In this document: piece after piece, positions 18,085-26,533 of the stretch
Layout of the letters: the number at the start of each line of letters is the position of its first letter
How positions within the stretch are numbered: the stretch's first letter is position 1
NCBI GenBank assembly: GCA_023384025.1
Contig: JAHDXX010000001.1
Location: forward strand, 1 to 53,048
Direction of reading: 5' to 3'
From: Sphingomonadaceae bacterium
GTDB taxonomy: Bacteria > Pseudomonadota > Alphaproteobacteria > Sphingomonadales > Sphingomonadaceae
DNA length: 53,048 nucleotides
Notes under the pieces: model-generated
What the model was told of the DNA's origin: nothing
Seen by the model: only the letters and a program-made list of their open reading frames with translations
Database searches by the model: none
Position numbers and translations under genes: made by a program

Positions 18085-19032
18085 TCAGGCCAGTTTGGCC
18101 CGGTTGGTAAAGCGCCCGTACTTGCGATAGCGCTCCATCCACCGGTCAAGGTAAAGGCCGAGTGGACGAGGTTCGATCCCGAAGGCCGCAAAGCCGGGCT
18201 GGGTGCCGCCGGGGACACTTCCTTCCTTCAGCATGATCCACTGATCGCGCCCCATCGGTGTGCCAGGCAGGGCAGCGAACACGGCCGACGCCGCGTCAGG
18301 CATCGGGATGAACAGCCGCTGGCGCCCCTGCGCTGCGGCGATGCGCTGGTTGAGCGCGAGCATGGTCACCACTTCCGGGCCACCGAGTTCGTACGTCCTG
18401 CCGCCATGCTTCGCCGGGTTTTCCAGTGCCAGGGCAACAGCATCGGCGAGGTCGTCGACGAGCAAGGGTTGCAGCCGGGCCTCAGGGCCAAACACCGGCA
18501 GGGCCGGTGCAAGGCGGATCATTCCGGCAAACATGTTGATGAACGTGTCGTCCTCGCCGAACACAACCGATGGGCGCAGGATGGTCGCAGTCGGAAAAGC
18601 GTCGAGCACCAGCTTTTCGCCCAGCGCCTTGGCCCGGGCATAGCCTGATTCGCTCTCCGCGTCGGCGCCGATCGCGCTGACATGGACCATGGCCCGGGCT
18701 CCTCCGGCGGCAGCTAGGCGGGCGATCCGTCCAGCGGCCTCGCCCATCAGTGCGCGCAAGTCGCCGTTGAATGCGCCAACCAGATTGACCGCGGCATCGG
18801 CCTGGTAGAGCGCGCCCGCCACGGCGGCCTCGTCGCGGATGTCGCAGCGCAGGAACTGGATCTGGCCGAGGTTGGCCAGCGGCTTGAGCTTGAGCGCGCG
18901 CTCGGGATTGCGGCTGGCTATCCGCACCCGCGCCCCGCGCGCGAGCAGCGCCTGGGCGACATGTGCGCCAAGAAATCCACTGCCGCCGAAAATGGTGATT
19001 ACGCGATCCTGCAGGGAGCCTGTCTGTGCCAT
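18085..19032 (-). CDS. Complex I NDUFA9-like NAD-dependent epimerase/dehydratase
   Basis: This 315-residue atypical SDR has ITIFGGSGFLGAHVAQALL as its dinucleotide-binding motif, near residue 13. VHVSAIGADAESESGYARAKALGE holds the remnant Y-x3-K site. Bacterial relatives of the mitochondrial complex I subunit NDUFA9 have this layout; in bacteria they are usually quinone/NADH-associated proteins of unclear reaction. The start at 19032 fits the family; a GTG ten codons upstream is an alternative. The window's tRNA-Leu lies upstream on the opposite strand. Confidence 0.88.
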   Translation of the reverse strand: MAQTGSLQDRVITIFGGSGFLGAHVAQALLARGARVRIASRNPERALKLKPLANLGQIQFLRCDIRDEAAVAGALYQADAAVNLVGAFNGDLRALMGEAAGRIARLAAAGGARAMVHVSAIGADAESESGYARAKALGEKLVLDAFPTATILRPSVVFGEDDTFINMFAGMIRLAPALPVFGPEARLQPLLVDDLADAVALALENPAKHGGRTYELGGPEVVTMLALNQRIAAAQGRQRLFIPMPDAASAVFAALPGTPMGRDQWIMLKEGSVPGGTQPGFAAFGIEPRPLGLYLDRWMERYRKYGRFTNRAKLA

Positions 19033-19150
19033 AAGTCGCCCGGATTTAAGTTTGCCGTTCACCGGGGCCGCGCAGCGCGACCCCGCATGCCGCGCCCATG
19101 CCTCAAGCGGGGCATACGCGCAACCGGTGCGATAGTTGCGCGAAACCGCA

Positions 19151-19180
19151 TTGACAGCCCCGCCCCCGCTTCGCTAGTGG
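19151..19180 (+). promoter_or_regulatory. Putative sigma-70 promoter of tRNA-Leu
   Basis: A consensus TTGACA -35 box (19151-19156) is followed after 18 bases by TAGTGG (19175-19180), about 50 bases before the mature tRNA start. The -10 box is weak, but the strong -35 and GC-rich discriminator are common for alphaproteobacterial stable-RNA promoters. Confidence 0.5.
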
Positions 19181-19229
19181 CGCGCTCCTACCCGCGGCCC
19201 GGACTTAGACGACCGGTTCCCGCATGTGT

Positions 19230-19316
19230 GCCCAGATGGCGGAATTGGTAGACGCACCGTCTTCAGGTGGCGGCGCTCGCAAGGGCGTGGAGGTTCGAGT
19301 CCTCTTCTGGGCACCA
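19230..19316 (+). tRNA. tRNA-Leu (anticodon CAG)
   Basis: This 87-nt class II tRNA has the acceptor stem GCCCAGA/TCTGGGC and encoded CCA. The anticodon stem CCGTC/GGCGG (one G-T wobble) carries loop TTCAGGT, hence anticodon CAG. A long variable arm (GCTCGCAAGGGC region) and the T-arm GGTTCGAGTCC follow. It reads CTG. Its 3' end is the attachment site for the integrated elements that follow; the tRNA itself remains intact. Confidence 0.95.
19301..19316. repeat. attL core: 3' end of tRNA-Leu
   Basis: The 16 bases CCTCTTCTGGGCACCA at the tRNA 3' end recur exactly at 36575-36590. Such an identity segment regenerates the tRNA after site-specific integration. It marks the left boundary of element 1. 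Confidence 0.9.
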
Positions 19317-19321
19317 GTCAA

Positions 19322-19356
19322 CCACTTTATCGTGCTGGTTCTGCACGATAAAGTGG
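19322..19356. repeat. Perfect 14-bp hairpin six bases after tRNA-Leu
   Basis: CCACTTTATCGTGC (19322-19335) pairs perfectly with GCACGATAAAGTGG (19343-19356) across a 7-nt loop. There is no following T-tract. It may end tRNA transcription or serve as a recombinase or excisionase binding structure within attL. Confidence 0.75.
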
Positions 19357-19369
19357 GATTTCTGAAAAT

Positions 19370-19394
19370 ATGATCCCACATTCGTTCCCACAAA
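19370..19394. repeat. 25-bp direct repeat, left copy (putative integrase arm site)
   Basis: A 25-base sequence beginning ATGATCCCACATTCG and ending TTCCCACAAA is repeated exactly at 36434-36458, inside both ends of element 1. It contains two CCCACA motifs. The position, near each att core and just upstream of the integrase gene, suits arm-type binding sites of the element 1 recombinase. Confidence 0.8.
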
Positions 19395-19486
19395 GTGGGT
19401 GGGTTCGCATGAGAAGTCGTGATTTGTAGAGAGATGAATCTCGATCCTGATTGGGGCTTCGATTACGTCCACGCGTTGAGGGCCTA

Positions 19487-20047
19487 TCAACCGCGTAGGA
19501 GTCTCTTCTCTAGCTTATTGGCCTCATCGGCAACTCGCCGCTCTAGAGCGTCGACGAATATTCCTTCTAAGTTTCTCAAAAAACCAAGAGTTTGGAAATC
19601 CGGGTAATGCTCAACAAGACCGGCTAGCGGCGAGAAATCTTCCTCATCCATCGCCATAACTTTGAAATACCATGATGTACGAGACAGATCATCAATTCTG
19701 CTATCGGTGAAGGTTTTGAATACGTTACTCGAAATTTGCCTGCGCTTACGCACGGGCTTTTCCAGCTCCTCCAATATATCAATGATTTGACGTCTCTCGA
19801 GATCAGTCAGCGATATGATTCCAGAAAGGGTCGAAAAAATCGATTCGGCCATAAACCTTAGACCGTAGAGGTTTTTGCGATCTCTCTCTAATTGGGCTTC
19901 AATGTTTTCGACCCTCTTAAGTCCGCGCCAAAACTGTATGGCAACGAGGAGCCCAATGAGAGTCAGCACTAACGTAGCGACCGTTCCAACGATCCCGGTG
20001 ACAACCGCGATGCTGTCTGCGAGGCTGCTATCTCCATTCGGCTGCAT
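19487..20047 (-). CDS. Small membrane-anchored coiled-coil protein of the kinase/receiver operon
   Basis: This 186-residue protein has one strong N-terminal transmembrane helix (IAVVTGIVGTVATLVLTLIGLLVAIQFW, about residues 13-40). Charged helices follow (RVENIEAQLERDRKNL and later segments) in a cytoplasmic domain with no recognised family. It is the last gene of a three-gene operon, 11 bp after the receiver gene. It may be the membrane effector or anchor of that signalling unit (inference). The DNA is notably richer in AT than the chromosomal backbone. Confidence 0.75.
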   Translation of the reverse strand: MQPNGDSSLADSIAVVTGIVGTVATLVLTLIGLLVAIQFWRGLKRVENIEAQLERDRKNLYGLRFMAESIFSTLSGIISLTDLERRQIIDILEELEKPVRKRRQISSNVFKTFTDSRIDDLSRTSWYFKVMAMDEEDFSPLAGLVEHYPDFQTLGFLRNLEGIFVDALERRVADEANKLEKRLLRG

Positions 20048-20058
20048 TTCGGTTCCCG

Positions 20059-20508
20059 CTACTCGATGGTCAAAATCTCGTTCTTGATAAGTTCAATTGC
20101 GACCCTTGATGATGCTGTTTTAGGGTAGAAGCGCACTCCATGTGTCGCTGCAAACTTTTTTGCCGATTCGGCGGCAATGCTGGTCTGTGGAAGGCGTGTG
20201 TAGAGTATCACTTTGTTCTTTATGGTATCCCATAAAGCAATGTCTTCTCGGAGACATTCGCAGAATTTGACACCGACAGGCACACCTTCCGAGCTTGTGA
20301 ATCTTGTGTCACCTCGGGAAGGCAGTTGCACGTCAACAACGATGCCAGGGAGCTGATTCAGCAATGCTCGATTTTCAGTCAACCACGTCAGAGCGTCGCC
20401 TACCCACTGGAATGATTGATACTCAAACCTGTGGTTTTCTAGATCGAATAGTTCCGCGTCCATCAGGGCAGGTTCGTCATCGATCCAAACTACTGTACGA
20501 TTTAGCAT
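20059..20508 (-). CDS. Receiver-domain protein
   Basis: This 149-residue single-domain receiver has acidic residues Asp10/Asp11 (VVWIDDEP), putative phospho-acceptor Asp59 (IVVDVQLP), Thr104 (LYTRLP) and Lys130 (FYPKTAS). All the key positions are therefore present, though overall it is divergent from CheY. Its ATG overlaps the TAA of the upstream kinase gene by one base (TAATG), so the two are translationally coupled. It lacks an output domain. The membrane protein that follows is the most likely downstream partner. Confidence 0.8.
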   Translation of the reverse strand: MLNRTVVWIDDEPALMDAELFDLENHRFEYQSFQWVGDALTWLTENRALLNQLPGIVVDVQLPSRGDTRFTSSEGVPVGVKFCECLREDIALWDTIKNKVILYTRLPQTSIAAESAKKFAATHGVRFYPKTASSRVAIELIKNEILTIE

Positions 20509-22220
20509 TAAGTCACCTTCTCGAGGGAAACCACTACTTCGAGGCCATCAGTCAGCCGGACCGCCTTGATGCTTCCACCAAAGGTCTTCAGAACGCTCTC
20601 GCTCCAGCTAAGCCCTAGACCGCTGCCTCTTGGTGCAAACTGAGCGTTCTTCCCACGCCAGCCGCGATTGAATATCTTTTCGAGCTCAGCCCCTTCGACC
20701 CCAACACCCTTGTCCCGTACGTGAACGTGTATGAATTTGCCAACATCTTCAACCTCAACGGTTATGTTAACTCGTTCGCCTGGCTTTCGATATTTCACCG
20801 AGTTTTCGAAGATGTTTGCAAAAACTGAAACTAGGGCCTCTGGCGCCCCGCGAACGGGCGGAGGATATTGATCGTTGGAGGGGATGATGTCGCCAAAGGT
20901 TGGAATGCGTAGCCCATCCACCGCAGAATGGGCGGTACACATGTCTGGCACCAGCTCAATGGCCCGAATAAGCACGTCTCGCAATAGTGAATCAGTTACA
21001 TCTCCTGGATCGTAAGGTATCTCATCGTTCGCACGGGCGATTTGAAAGCCGATGTCCTTAGCTGATGCATAAGCAGTCCTTAGAAGCCTCAATATCCTTT
21101 CGGCTGGTATATGCTTATTATCAGCGAGCGGCTCTAGCTTGAATCGTCGAGGCCTGTCCTTGTTGGCTTCGCGCATTGGATCATGAATGGAATCGCTAAA
21201 GCTTTCTATATTTCTTACAATGGTGTCTACAACACTCATGGAGTTGTGAAATGCCTCATCCTTCTTAAAGCTAGCTTCGTCTGCCGATGAGAAAGCATCA
21301 ACAATTATAAACAATGTTTCACTAAAGAATTCCAAAGCTGAAAGGTGAAGCCACGTGAATGGTATTTTTGACAGATTGTGCGAAGTGCAATTTGTAAGTC
21401 TAATAACTCCATCATTGGTTCGATCTGGCTTGTGACTTAAGGTGCTCTCCGTCTCTTGTGTTAGTCGTATAGGCCAGTACATCCGCGACCAAGTTCCGTT
21501 TGAAGTCTCTTCATGGCTCTGCCCATTTTGCATGAGGTTAGAGTTTTTGGAAAATTCAAAAATTGGTTCGCCTAAAAGATGGCAATTAACCAGTTTCTTC
21601 GTTTTATCAGTCGCATGGAATTTTATGTCTGATTTTTTCTGTTCGTTCTGAAGTTTTGCATTTGTCCCCCTAAGTTGGAGGATTTCACCTATCCAATCTC
21701 TCACAAATATTGAAATATAATCGCATGAGAAATAACTATTTATCTTTTCTTCATTTATTAATCTATGCATGAATGAACCGAGGTCATTAGATTTGACTTT
21801 TGAATGAACTACAGCTCTGCGGAGGGATTTGTTTATATTGGCAAGAGTTGATCTCACATAGGCAGTTGCTATGGATTGTGCGTCTATTCGATCTGATTGG
21901 TTCATAGCTTCGTTTGCCAGAAGCACGATCGCTGGTTTACAAGGCGTGCTCAGGTCCAAATCAGAGAACAAAATCTCTAATACGTCGTCGCGACCTGAAA
22001 TGGATAGCATGTCAATTCTGGTGATATGGTAAGATTCATCGGAAGGATCGAAAATCAGGTATTCACAGCCATCATCGGTTTTCCACGGTATCGACAGGCC
22101 AATGCGAAAGTCAGTATTGTAAAAATCGCGCAATATAGCGGAAAGGTTTTTCTGAAGAAGAGCGATCGATTCCGAACCATTGCCAATCGCATCGAAGATT
22201 TTTGCCAGATCATGCTTCAT
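20508..22220 (-). CDS. Sensor kinase-like protein with C-terminal HATPase domain
   Basis: This 570-residue soluble protein has a GHKL ATP-binding domain over about residues 430-565. The N box is FANIFENSVKYRKPGE, G1 is VRDKGVGV, the F region is KIFNRGWRGK and the G2 box is RGSGLGLSW. The long N-terminal half has a GAF-like feel but no family I can name, and I see no canonical H-box; a candidate His lies in EAFHNSMSVVDTI. It is the first gene of the kinase-receiver-membrane operon. It is AT-rich and clearly foreign to the surrounding genome. The signal sensed is unknown. Confidence 0.8.
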   Translation of the reverse strand: MKHDLAKIFDAIGNGSESIALLQKNLSAILRDFYNTDFRIGLSIPWKTDDGCEYLIFDPSDESYHITRIDMLSISGRDDVLEILFSDLDLSTPCKPAIVLLANEAMNQSDRIDAQSIATAYVRSTLANINKSLRRAVVHSKVKSNDLGSFMHRLINEEKINSYFSCDYISIFVRDWIGEILQLRGTNAKLQNEQKKSDIKFHATDKTKKLVNCHLLGEPIFEFSKNSNLMQNGQSHEETSNGTWSRMYWPIRLTQETESTLSHKPDRTNDGVIRLTNCTSHNLSKIPFTWLHLSALEFFSETLFIIVDAFSSADEASFKKDEAFHNSMSVVDTIVRNIESFSDSIHDPMREANKDRPRRFKLEPLADNKHIPAERILRLLRTAYASAKDIGFQIARANDEIPYDPGDVTDSLLRDVLIRAIELVPDMCTAHSAVDGLRIPTFGDIIPSNDQYPPPVRGAPEALVSVFANIFENSVKYRKPGERVNITVEVEDVGKFIHVHVRDKGVGVEGAELEKIFNRGWRGKNAQFAPRGSGLGLSWSESVLKTFGGSIKAVRLTDGLEVVVSLEKVT

Positions 22221-22353
22221 GGTAATCCAAACCCACCGTCATCCATGCCTTACCCATCTTCACAAAGAGTGCCGATGGGTTTGTTCGTCGTCAATCTTCG
22301 TTGCCAAGGAAACTTGGAGGGGCAGCGCTTTTAATGTGAAGGTTTGTTGCCTA

Positions 22354-23136
22354 TCACGGCCGAATTTGCTTGGAGGATGAGCTGCGAATGCGGATATTGC
22401 AGTCGACGGTCGTTTTGGCCTGCTGGGCGCTCAGTTCGCAACTTTCTATTTCATCGCGATTTTCACTTAGAACACGCTGCGTAGCCGCCAACTGCTCCCA
22501 CGCTTCGGGATTCTGTGACCGAATCAACCGTATTCCGGCATCCACAATAGACGGCTCACCAACGGCCTTGCGGGCCATCCGTTCTGGCCAATGCCAGCTT
22601 TCCGGCACGGCGCGGGCGATGGTGCCGGGCAGGATCGACCAGAGCAGGATACCGGCAGCCAGCCCCATGGCTGCAAAGCGCCAAGTCTGGCGCTTCTGCT
22701 CGTTCCCGGTGCGGACTTGCCTAATCATCGCACTCAATTGCGCGGTGGCGTTGTCGAGGTCTTTGCGTCCGTGCCGAAAAAGGTCGCTGCTGTCGCGCAG
22801 CATGTCGAGCGAGGCGCGCTTGATTTGCACTGCAATGTCTTCCGCCGTCAGCTCGATGGCGGGCTTGTCGCCAATTGCGGCCAACGTCCTGGAGACGCGT
22901 TCCAGCTGATCGGCCATCTGGCCGAGTGTCGCCGTGTAGTCCGGAATTACGATGTCGGCTCGCTCCCTGGCCATGTTCTGGACCGTATGGCGCACCATTG
23001 CTATTTCACCTTCGAGACGGGCGAAGGCTTCCGTTGCCGGATCGGTCTCCGTCTCGGCCTCCGGTTCCGGTTCCGGGGCGGGTGGTTCCTCGACTGCGAG
23101 GTCCAGTTGCACTTCTTCGATGTGGTCGTCTTCCAT
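22354..23136 (-). CDS. DUF6118-family protein
   Basis: This 260-residue protein has an acidic, Pro/Glu-rich N-terminus (EEPPAPEPEPEAETE). A coiled region follows (about 45-170), then one transmembrane helix (WRFAAMGLAAGILLWSILPG). The C-terminal part contains two Cys. Proteins of this family (DUF6118) regularly follow the Ti-type relaxase gene traA in sphingomonad and rhizobial mobile elements; the role in transfer is not known. The ATG at 23136 follows AGGAG, ten bases after the traA stop, so they form an operon. Confidence 0.8.
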   Translation of the reverse strand: MEDDHIEEVQLDLAVEEPPAPEPEPEAETETDPATEAFARLEGEIAMVRHTVQNMARERADIVIPDYTATLGQMADQLERVSRTLAAIGDKPAIELTAEDIAVQIKRASLDMLRDSSDLFRHGRKDLDNATAQLSAMIRQVRTGNEQKRQTWRFAAMGLAAGILLWSILPGTIARAVPESWHWPERMARKAVGEPSIVDAGIRLIRSQNPEAWEQLAATQRVLSENRDEIESCELSAQQAKTTVDCNIRIRSSSSKQIRP

Positions 23137-23146
23137 GTCGGTACTC

Positions 23147-26032
23147 CTAAATGCCGATGTCGAAAGCGCGGGTGCGCTCGCGGGTGAGAGTTGCGGTGAG
23201 TTCGTTTGCGATGCTGCGTTCGGGCTTTGGATCGATGCCCAGTTCGCGGGACTTGCCGCGCAACAGGCCTTCGACCTGCGGATCGCGTTCAAGCCCCTTC
23301 GCCAGCTCGGTCAGCTTGGCCGAGACGCGGGCAGCGCCTGCACGATCGCCCTGCTGCTCAAGCTGCTTTCGCGCCGTGCTCAACCCCTGCCAGTCTCTGA
23401 CAAAGCGCTCGGATCGCAGCGCAGGATCGGTGCGCACTGCGGCCTCTTGGCTCATGGCCCGCATGGCCTCCTGGCTACGCCCGCCAGCGGCCTCTGGGAT
23501 CAGCTCAGGACGCCGCTCCAGCGCCTTGGCGAGATCGGTGACGGCATGGGGGCGGATCGCGTCGAGCGCTTTTTCTGCCTTCTCCAGCGCTTCCTTCTGA
23601 TGCGGGAGAACGGGCAAGCCCTGGGCCTGCATCGTGCCGATATCGCCAAGCGCGCGGGCATAGCGTTCGACCGCGCGGCGCTGATCGTTCTGCGTGTTTG
23701 CCTGTGCTGGAAGCGGCTCAAGCTGGCGGGCCTGCGGACGGAAGTTTCCGAAGATGGACTTGGCCTTCTCGGGCACCAGCCGAACCATCTCCACTAACCG
23801 CTCGCGGAAGCTGATACCGCGCAATTCGGCGAAGGCCTGCTCCGGCTTGTAATCGCCAGCCATGTCCTTCCCGCGCTCGCGGCTCAGCAACCCGACAAGC
23901 TTGGACTGGTCGGCAAAATCATCGCGGCCATAGTGCAGCGCCAGCCCGTCGCGGTGACGTGACATGGCGACATAGGCCGAATGGCTATCCATGCCCGGCG
24001 TGGCGAGCACATGGACGCGGTCCACAGTCATGCCCTGCGCTTTATGGATCGTGGCCGCGTAGCCATGATCGACGTGGGCATAGTCCTTGGTGTCGAAGGT
24101 AACCGCGCGCCCATCGTCCGTGCGCACGGCCATGCTTTGCGCGCTGGCCATTGTAACTCTGCCCAGCGTTCCGTTCTTCACTCCAAGTCCGCGCTCATTG
24201 CGTAGGAAGATGATGCGGTCGTCCGATGCAAACTGGCGTTCGCCACGTGCAGCCTTGATGGTGGCACCGGCCCCAAGCAGCCCAGCCACGCGCATCTTTT
24301 CGCGCGCCATCTGGTTCAGCTCGCGCACCTCGTCATTGGTGTGGGTGAGAATGATCCGACTGTCGCCGGAGCCATCCCGGCGTTCCCGATCCCAGCGCTC
24401 GATCAGCTCTGTCCGCGCGACCTCGCGCGTGTCGGCGGCATGAACCATGCCGCGTTCTTCGTAGCTCCGGATTGCTTCTCCCGTGCGGCCCGTCGCAAGA
24501 TGCCGGGTGGCATCCTGCTGCCATGCCGAAAGCTGGCGGCGAACCTCGCTGATCTCGACGCCGCCGTGGCGTTCGTGGATCGCCCGGAATGCCGCTCCTG
24601 CTTCGATTGCCTGGAGCTGCTGCTGGTCGCCCACCAGGACGACCTTCGCGCCGGCCTTGGCGGCATGGGACAGCACGCGCTCCATCTGGCGCGTGCCGAC
24701 CATACCCGCTTCGTCGATGACGAGCACATCCTTGGCAGTCAGATTCTCGCGCCCCTTGCCCCATTGGTGCTCAAGGCTGGCGATGGTGTGCGATGCAATA
24801 CCGGAGCCGTTCTCCAGACCTTCGGCGGCGATGCCGGAAAGGGCTACGCCACGCACATTGTAGCCTGCGCTTTCCCATGCCTCGCGCGCCACGCCCAGCA
24901 TCGCACTTTTGCCGGTCCCGGCATAGCCGACCACAACGGCAAGTCCCTTGCTGTTGGTGACATGCTCGAAGGCGGATTTCTGCTCGCCGGACAGCACCAG
25001 GCCGCGCTTCGTTGCGCTAGCGAATGCAGCGTTCCGCTCCTCGTTTTCGACGCCATGCCGTGCGCCCTGTGCCAATGCGTCTGCGGCGCGATGCAGGCGC
25101 AGCTCGGTCTCAATCATCGCGCGCGAAGTGAAGCGGTCTTGCCCGCGTCCGTCCTTGCCCAGAGAGATCAAATCGGGCGATGCGCGCGCGGCATTGTAGG
25201 CGGCGTCAAACTGCTCCTTCCCATCGCTGTGCCGGTGGATGAACGCGGCGAGCTCACGTCGCGTAAAGGTGGCTTGCTGGTGCGTGATGGCATCCAGTGC
25301 CAGCGCAGGATTTGCAATGATCCTTGTCCCATTGCGCTGGGCGATTGCGCGGTGTTCTTCGATCCGCTCGGCTTCAAGTCCGCGCCCGCCAATGCGCGAG
25401 GCGGCGGGGCCGATCTTGTCTTGCGGCTCCAGCGCAATGCCCTGTGCTTCCAGGCTGCGGTGGTCGATCCGCGCGTCGATGTCGCGTTCCGCCAGCGCGC
25501 GGTTCACATGATCGGCCCAGCGCTCGCGCCATTGCTCGATCAGTGCAGTCTTGTTCCAGTCGCGAACCTTTGCGCCAAAGCCGTCCTTGGTCACCTGGCG
25601 CATCGTCAGCATGACATGCGCGTGGGGCTTGGCCTTGCCGTCTTCGCCGATGTCCCAATGCACATTGAGATCGGCGATCATGCCCTTTTCGACAAATTCG
25701 GCCTTCACGAACTCGCGCGCCAGCTTGATGTTGTCTTTCTTCGCCAGCTCGCGGGGCAGGGCGAACTCGACCTCGCGGGCGAGCTGGGCGTCCTTGCGCT
25801 TCTCGGCGGCTTCGACCGCGTTCCACAAGGTGGCGCGATCGGCGAAGGCTTCGGGTGCGTCTTTGGGCAGCATCACTTCGGAATGAAGGACGCCCGCCTT
25901 GTTGGTGAAATCATGGGTTCTATCGATGCGTTCATCGTGCAGCCGTTCGCCCGCACGATAGGCTGCCGCAGCAACGGCACTGCGTCCGCTCGACCTTCCG
26001 ATGACCTTTGCGCTGAAGTGAAAGATTGCCAT
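23147..26032 (-). CDS. traA: Ti-type conjugative relaxase/helicase TraA
   Basis: This 961-residue MOBQ-class protein nicks oriT and unwinds the transferred strand. The N-terminal MobA/MobL relaxase domain (about residues 1-230) starts MAIFHFSAKVIGRSSGRSAVAAAAYRAGE, with the candidate catalytic Tyr in AAYRAGE and the metal-binding histidines in KPHAHVMLTMRQ. A TraI-like superfamily 1 helicase follows, with Walker A VVGYAGTGKSAM and Walker B VIDEAGM. The C-terminal region is helical. Length is close to normal, so the gene appears intact. It is divergent from traC with oriT between, as in Agrobacterium Ti plasmids. The antisense open frames over this gene are shadows. Confidence 0.95.
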   Translation of the reverse strand: MAIFHFSAKVIGRSSGRSAVAAAAYRAGERLHDERIDRTHDFTNKAGVLHSEVMLPKDAPEAFADRATLWNAVEAAEKRKDAQLAREVEFALPRELAKKDNIKLAREFVKAEFVEKGMIADLNVHWDIGEDGKAKPHAHVMLTMRQVTKDGFGAKVRDWNKTALIEQWRERWADHVNRALAERDIDARIDHRSLEAQGIALEPQDKIGPAASRIGGRGLEAERIEEHRAIAQRNGTRIIANPALALDAITHQQATFTRRELAAFIHRHSDGKEQFDAAYNAARASPDLISLGKDGRGQDRFTSRAMIETELRLHRAADALAQGARHGVENEERNAAFASATKRGLVLSGEQKSAFEHVTNSKGLAVVVGYAGTGKSAMLGVAREAWESAGYNVRGVALSGIAAEGLENGSGIASHTIASLEHQWGKGRENLTAKDVLVIDEAGMVGTRQMERVLSHAAKAGAKVVLVGDQQQLQAIEAGAAFRAIHERHGGVEISEVRRQLSAWQQDATRHLATGRTGEAIRSYEERGMVHAADTREVARTELIERWDRERRDGSGDSRIILTHTNDEVRELNQMAREKMRVAGLLGAGATIKAARGERQFASDDRIIFLRNERGLGVKNGTLGRVTMASAQSMAVRTDDGRAVTFDTKDYAHVDHGYAATIHKAQGMTVDRVHVLATPGMDSHSAYVAMSRHRDGLALHYGRDDFADQSKLVGLLSRERGKDMAGDYKPEQAFAELRGISFRERLVEMVRLVPEKAKSIFGNFRPQARQLEPLPAQANTQNDQRRAVERYARALGDIGTMQAQGLPVLPHQKEALEKAEKALDAIRPHAVTDLAKALERRPELIPEAAGGRSQEAMRAMSQEAAVRTDPALRSERFVRDWQGLSTARKQLEQQGDRAGAARVSAKLTELAKGLERDPQVEGLLRGKSRELGIDPKPERSIANELTATLTRERTRAFDIGI

Positions 26033-26070
26033 GGCGGCAATCCAGTTACACCGCGAAGCCTGCGTCGGCA

Positions 26071-26089
26071 CGACGTATAAGCGCGCCCT
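26071..26089. other. oriT: Putative origin of transfer (oriT nic region)
   Basis: CGACGTATAAGCGCGCCCT resembles the nic region of Ti plasmid oriT (CGACGTATAATTGCGCCC as I recall it, two differences). It also resembles the RSF1010-type TAAGTGCGCCCT. It lies in the 173-bp gap between divergent traA and traC, the same place as in Ti plasmids. It matches the MOBQ relaxase next to it. The exact nick position is inferred. Confidence 0.75.
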
Positions 26090-26091
26090 CT

Positions 26092-26175
26092 CATGATAAA
26101 ATCCTGATCGGGACTAGGCGGTATCACACTGTCCCGGCGACCTTACTGCATTGGATTTCGGTCCCGATTATCATG
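26092..26175. promoter_or_regulatory. Nested inverted repeats in the traA-traC intergenic region
   Basis: CATGATAA and ATCGGGAC (26092-26114) are mirrored by GTCCCGATTATCATG (26161-26175). An inner pair CGGGAC (26109-26114) / GTCCCG (26131-26136) lies within. These probably form an operator controlling both divergent tra operons, or binding sites for an accessory relaxosome protein. Confidence 0.5.
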
Positions 26176-26205
26176 GCTCCATCACACCAACGATGGAGAC
26201 AACAC

Positions 26206-26511
26206 ATGCGCAAACCCCGCGACTTTGATTCGGAACTGAAGGCACTGGCCGACAAGGCGAAGCAGTTGAAGGAACGCCGCGTGCGCGACCTCGGCGCGCT
26301 GGTCACTGCTACCGGAGCCGATGCGCTCGATGCCGATGTGCTGGCGGGCGTGCTGCTCGACGCTGCAGCCAATACCGACATGGCAACCGGGGAGGGCTGG
26401 CGCAAGCGCGGCGCGGCCTTCTTTCAGGGCAAAGGGCGCGACACTGCAAGCGGACCTCGCCAGCAGCCGGAAGGCACTCTCCCGCTCGACGGCGGCGCGG
26501 CATCGGCTTGA
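26206..26511 (+). CDS. traC: Conjugal transfer protein TraC-like (relaxosome accessory)
   Basis: This 101-residue protein is of the small helical type that follows oriT in Ti-like systems (MRKPRDFDSELKALADKAKQLKERRVRDLGALVTATGADALD). Such proteins assist TraA at oriT. The ATG has GGAG upstream. The C-terminal tail after the first 80 residues is low in conservation and its end overlaps the possible upstream extension of traD. Naming follows position and pattern rather than a database match. Confidence 0.75.
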   Translation: MRKPRDFDSELKALADKAKQLKERRVRDLGALVTATGADALDADVLAGVLLDAAANTDMATGEGWRKRGAAFFQGKGRDTASGPRQQPEGTLPLDGGAASA

Positions 26512-26533
26512 GGCGGCAAAGGCACGAACCGAC

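Noticed and set aside
19263..19490. Open frame reading through the tRNA-Leu on the minus strand
   Set aside because: Its end is simply the tRNA read in antisense, a common false gene next to tRNA attachment sites.
24341..26080. Open frame of nearly 580 codons on the plus strand
   Set aside because: It is antisense to traA, which has clear relaxase and helicase motifs.
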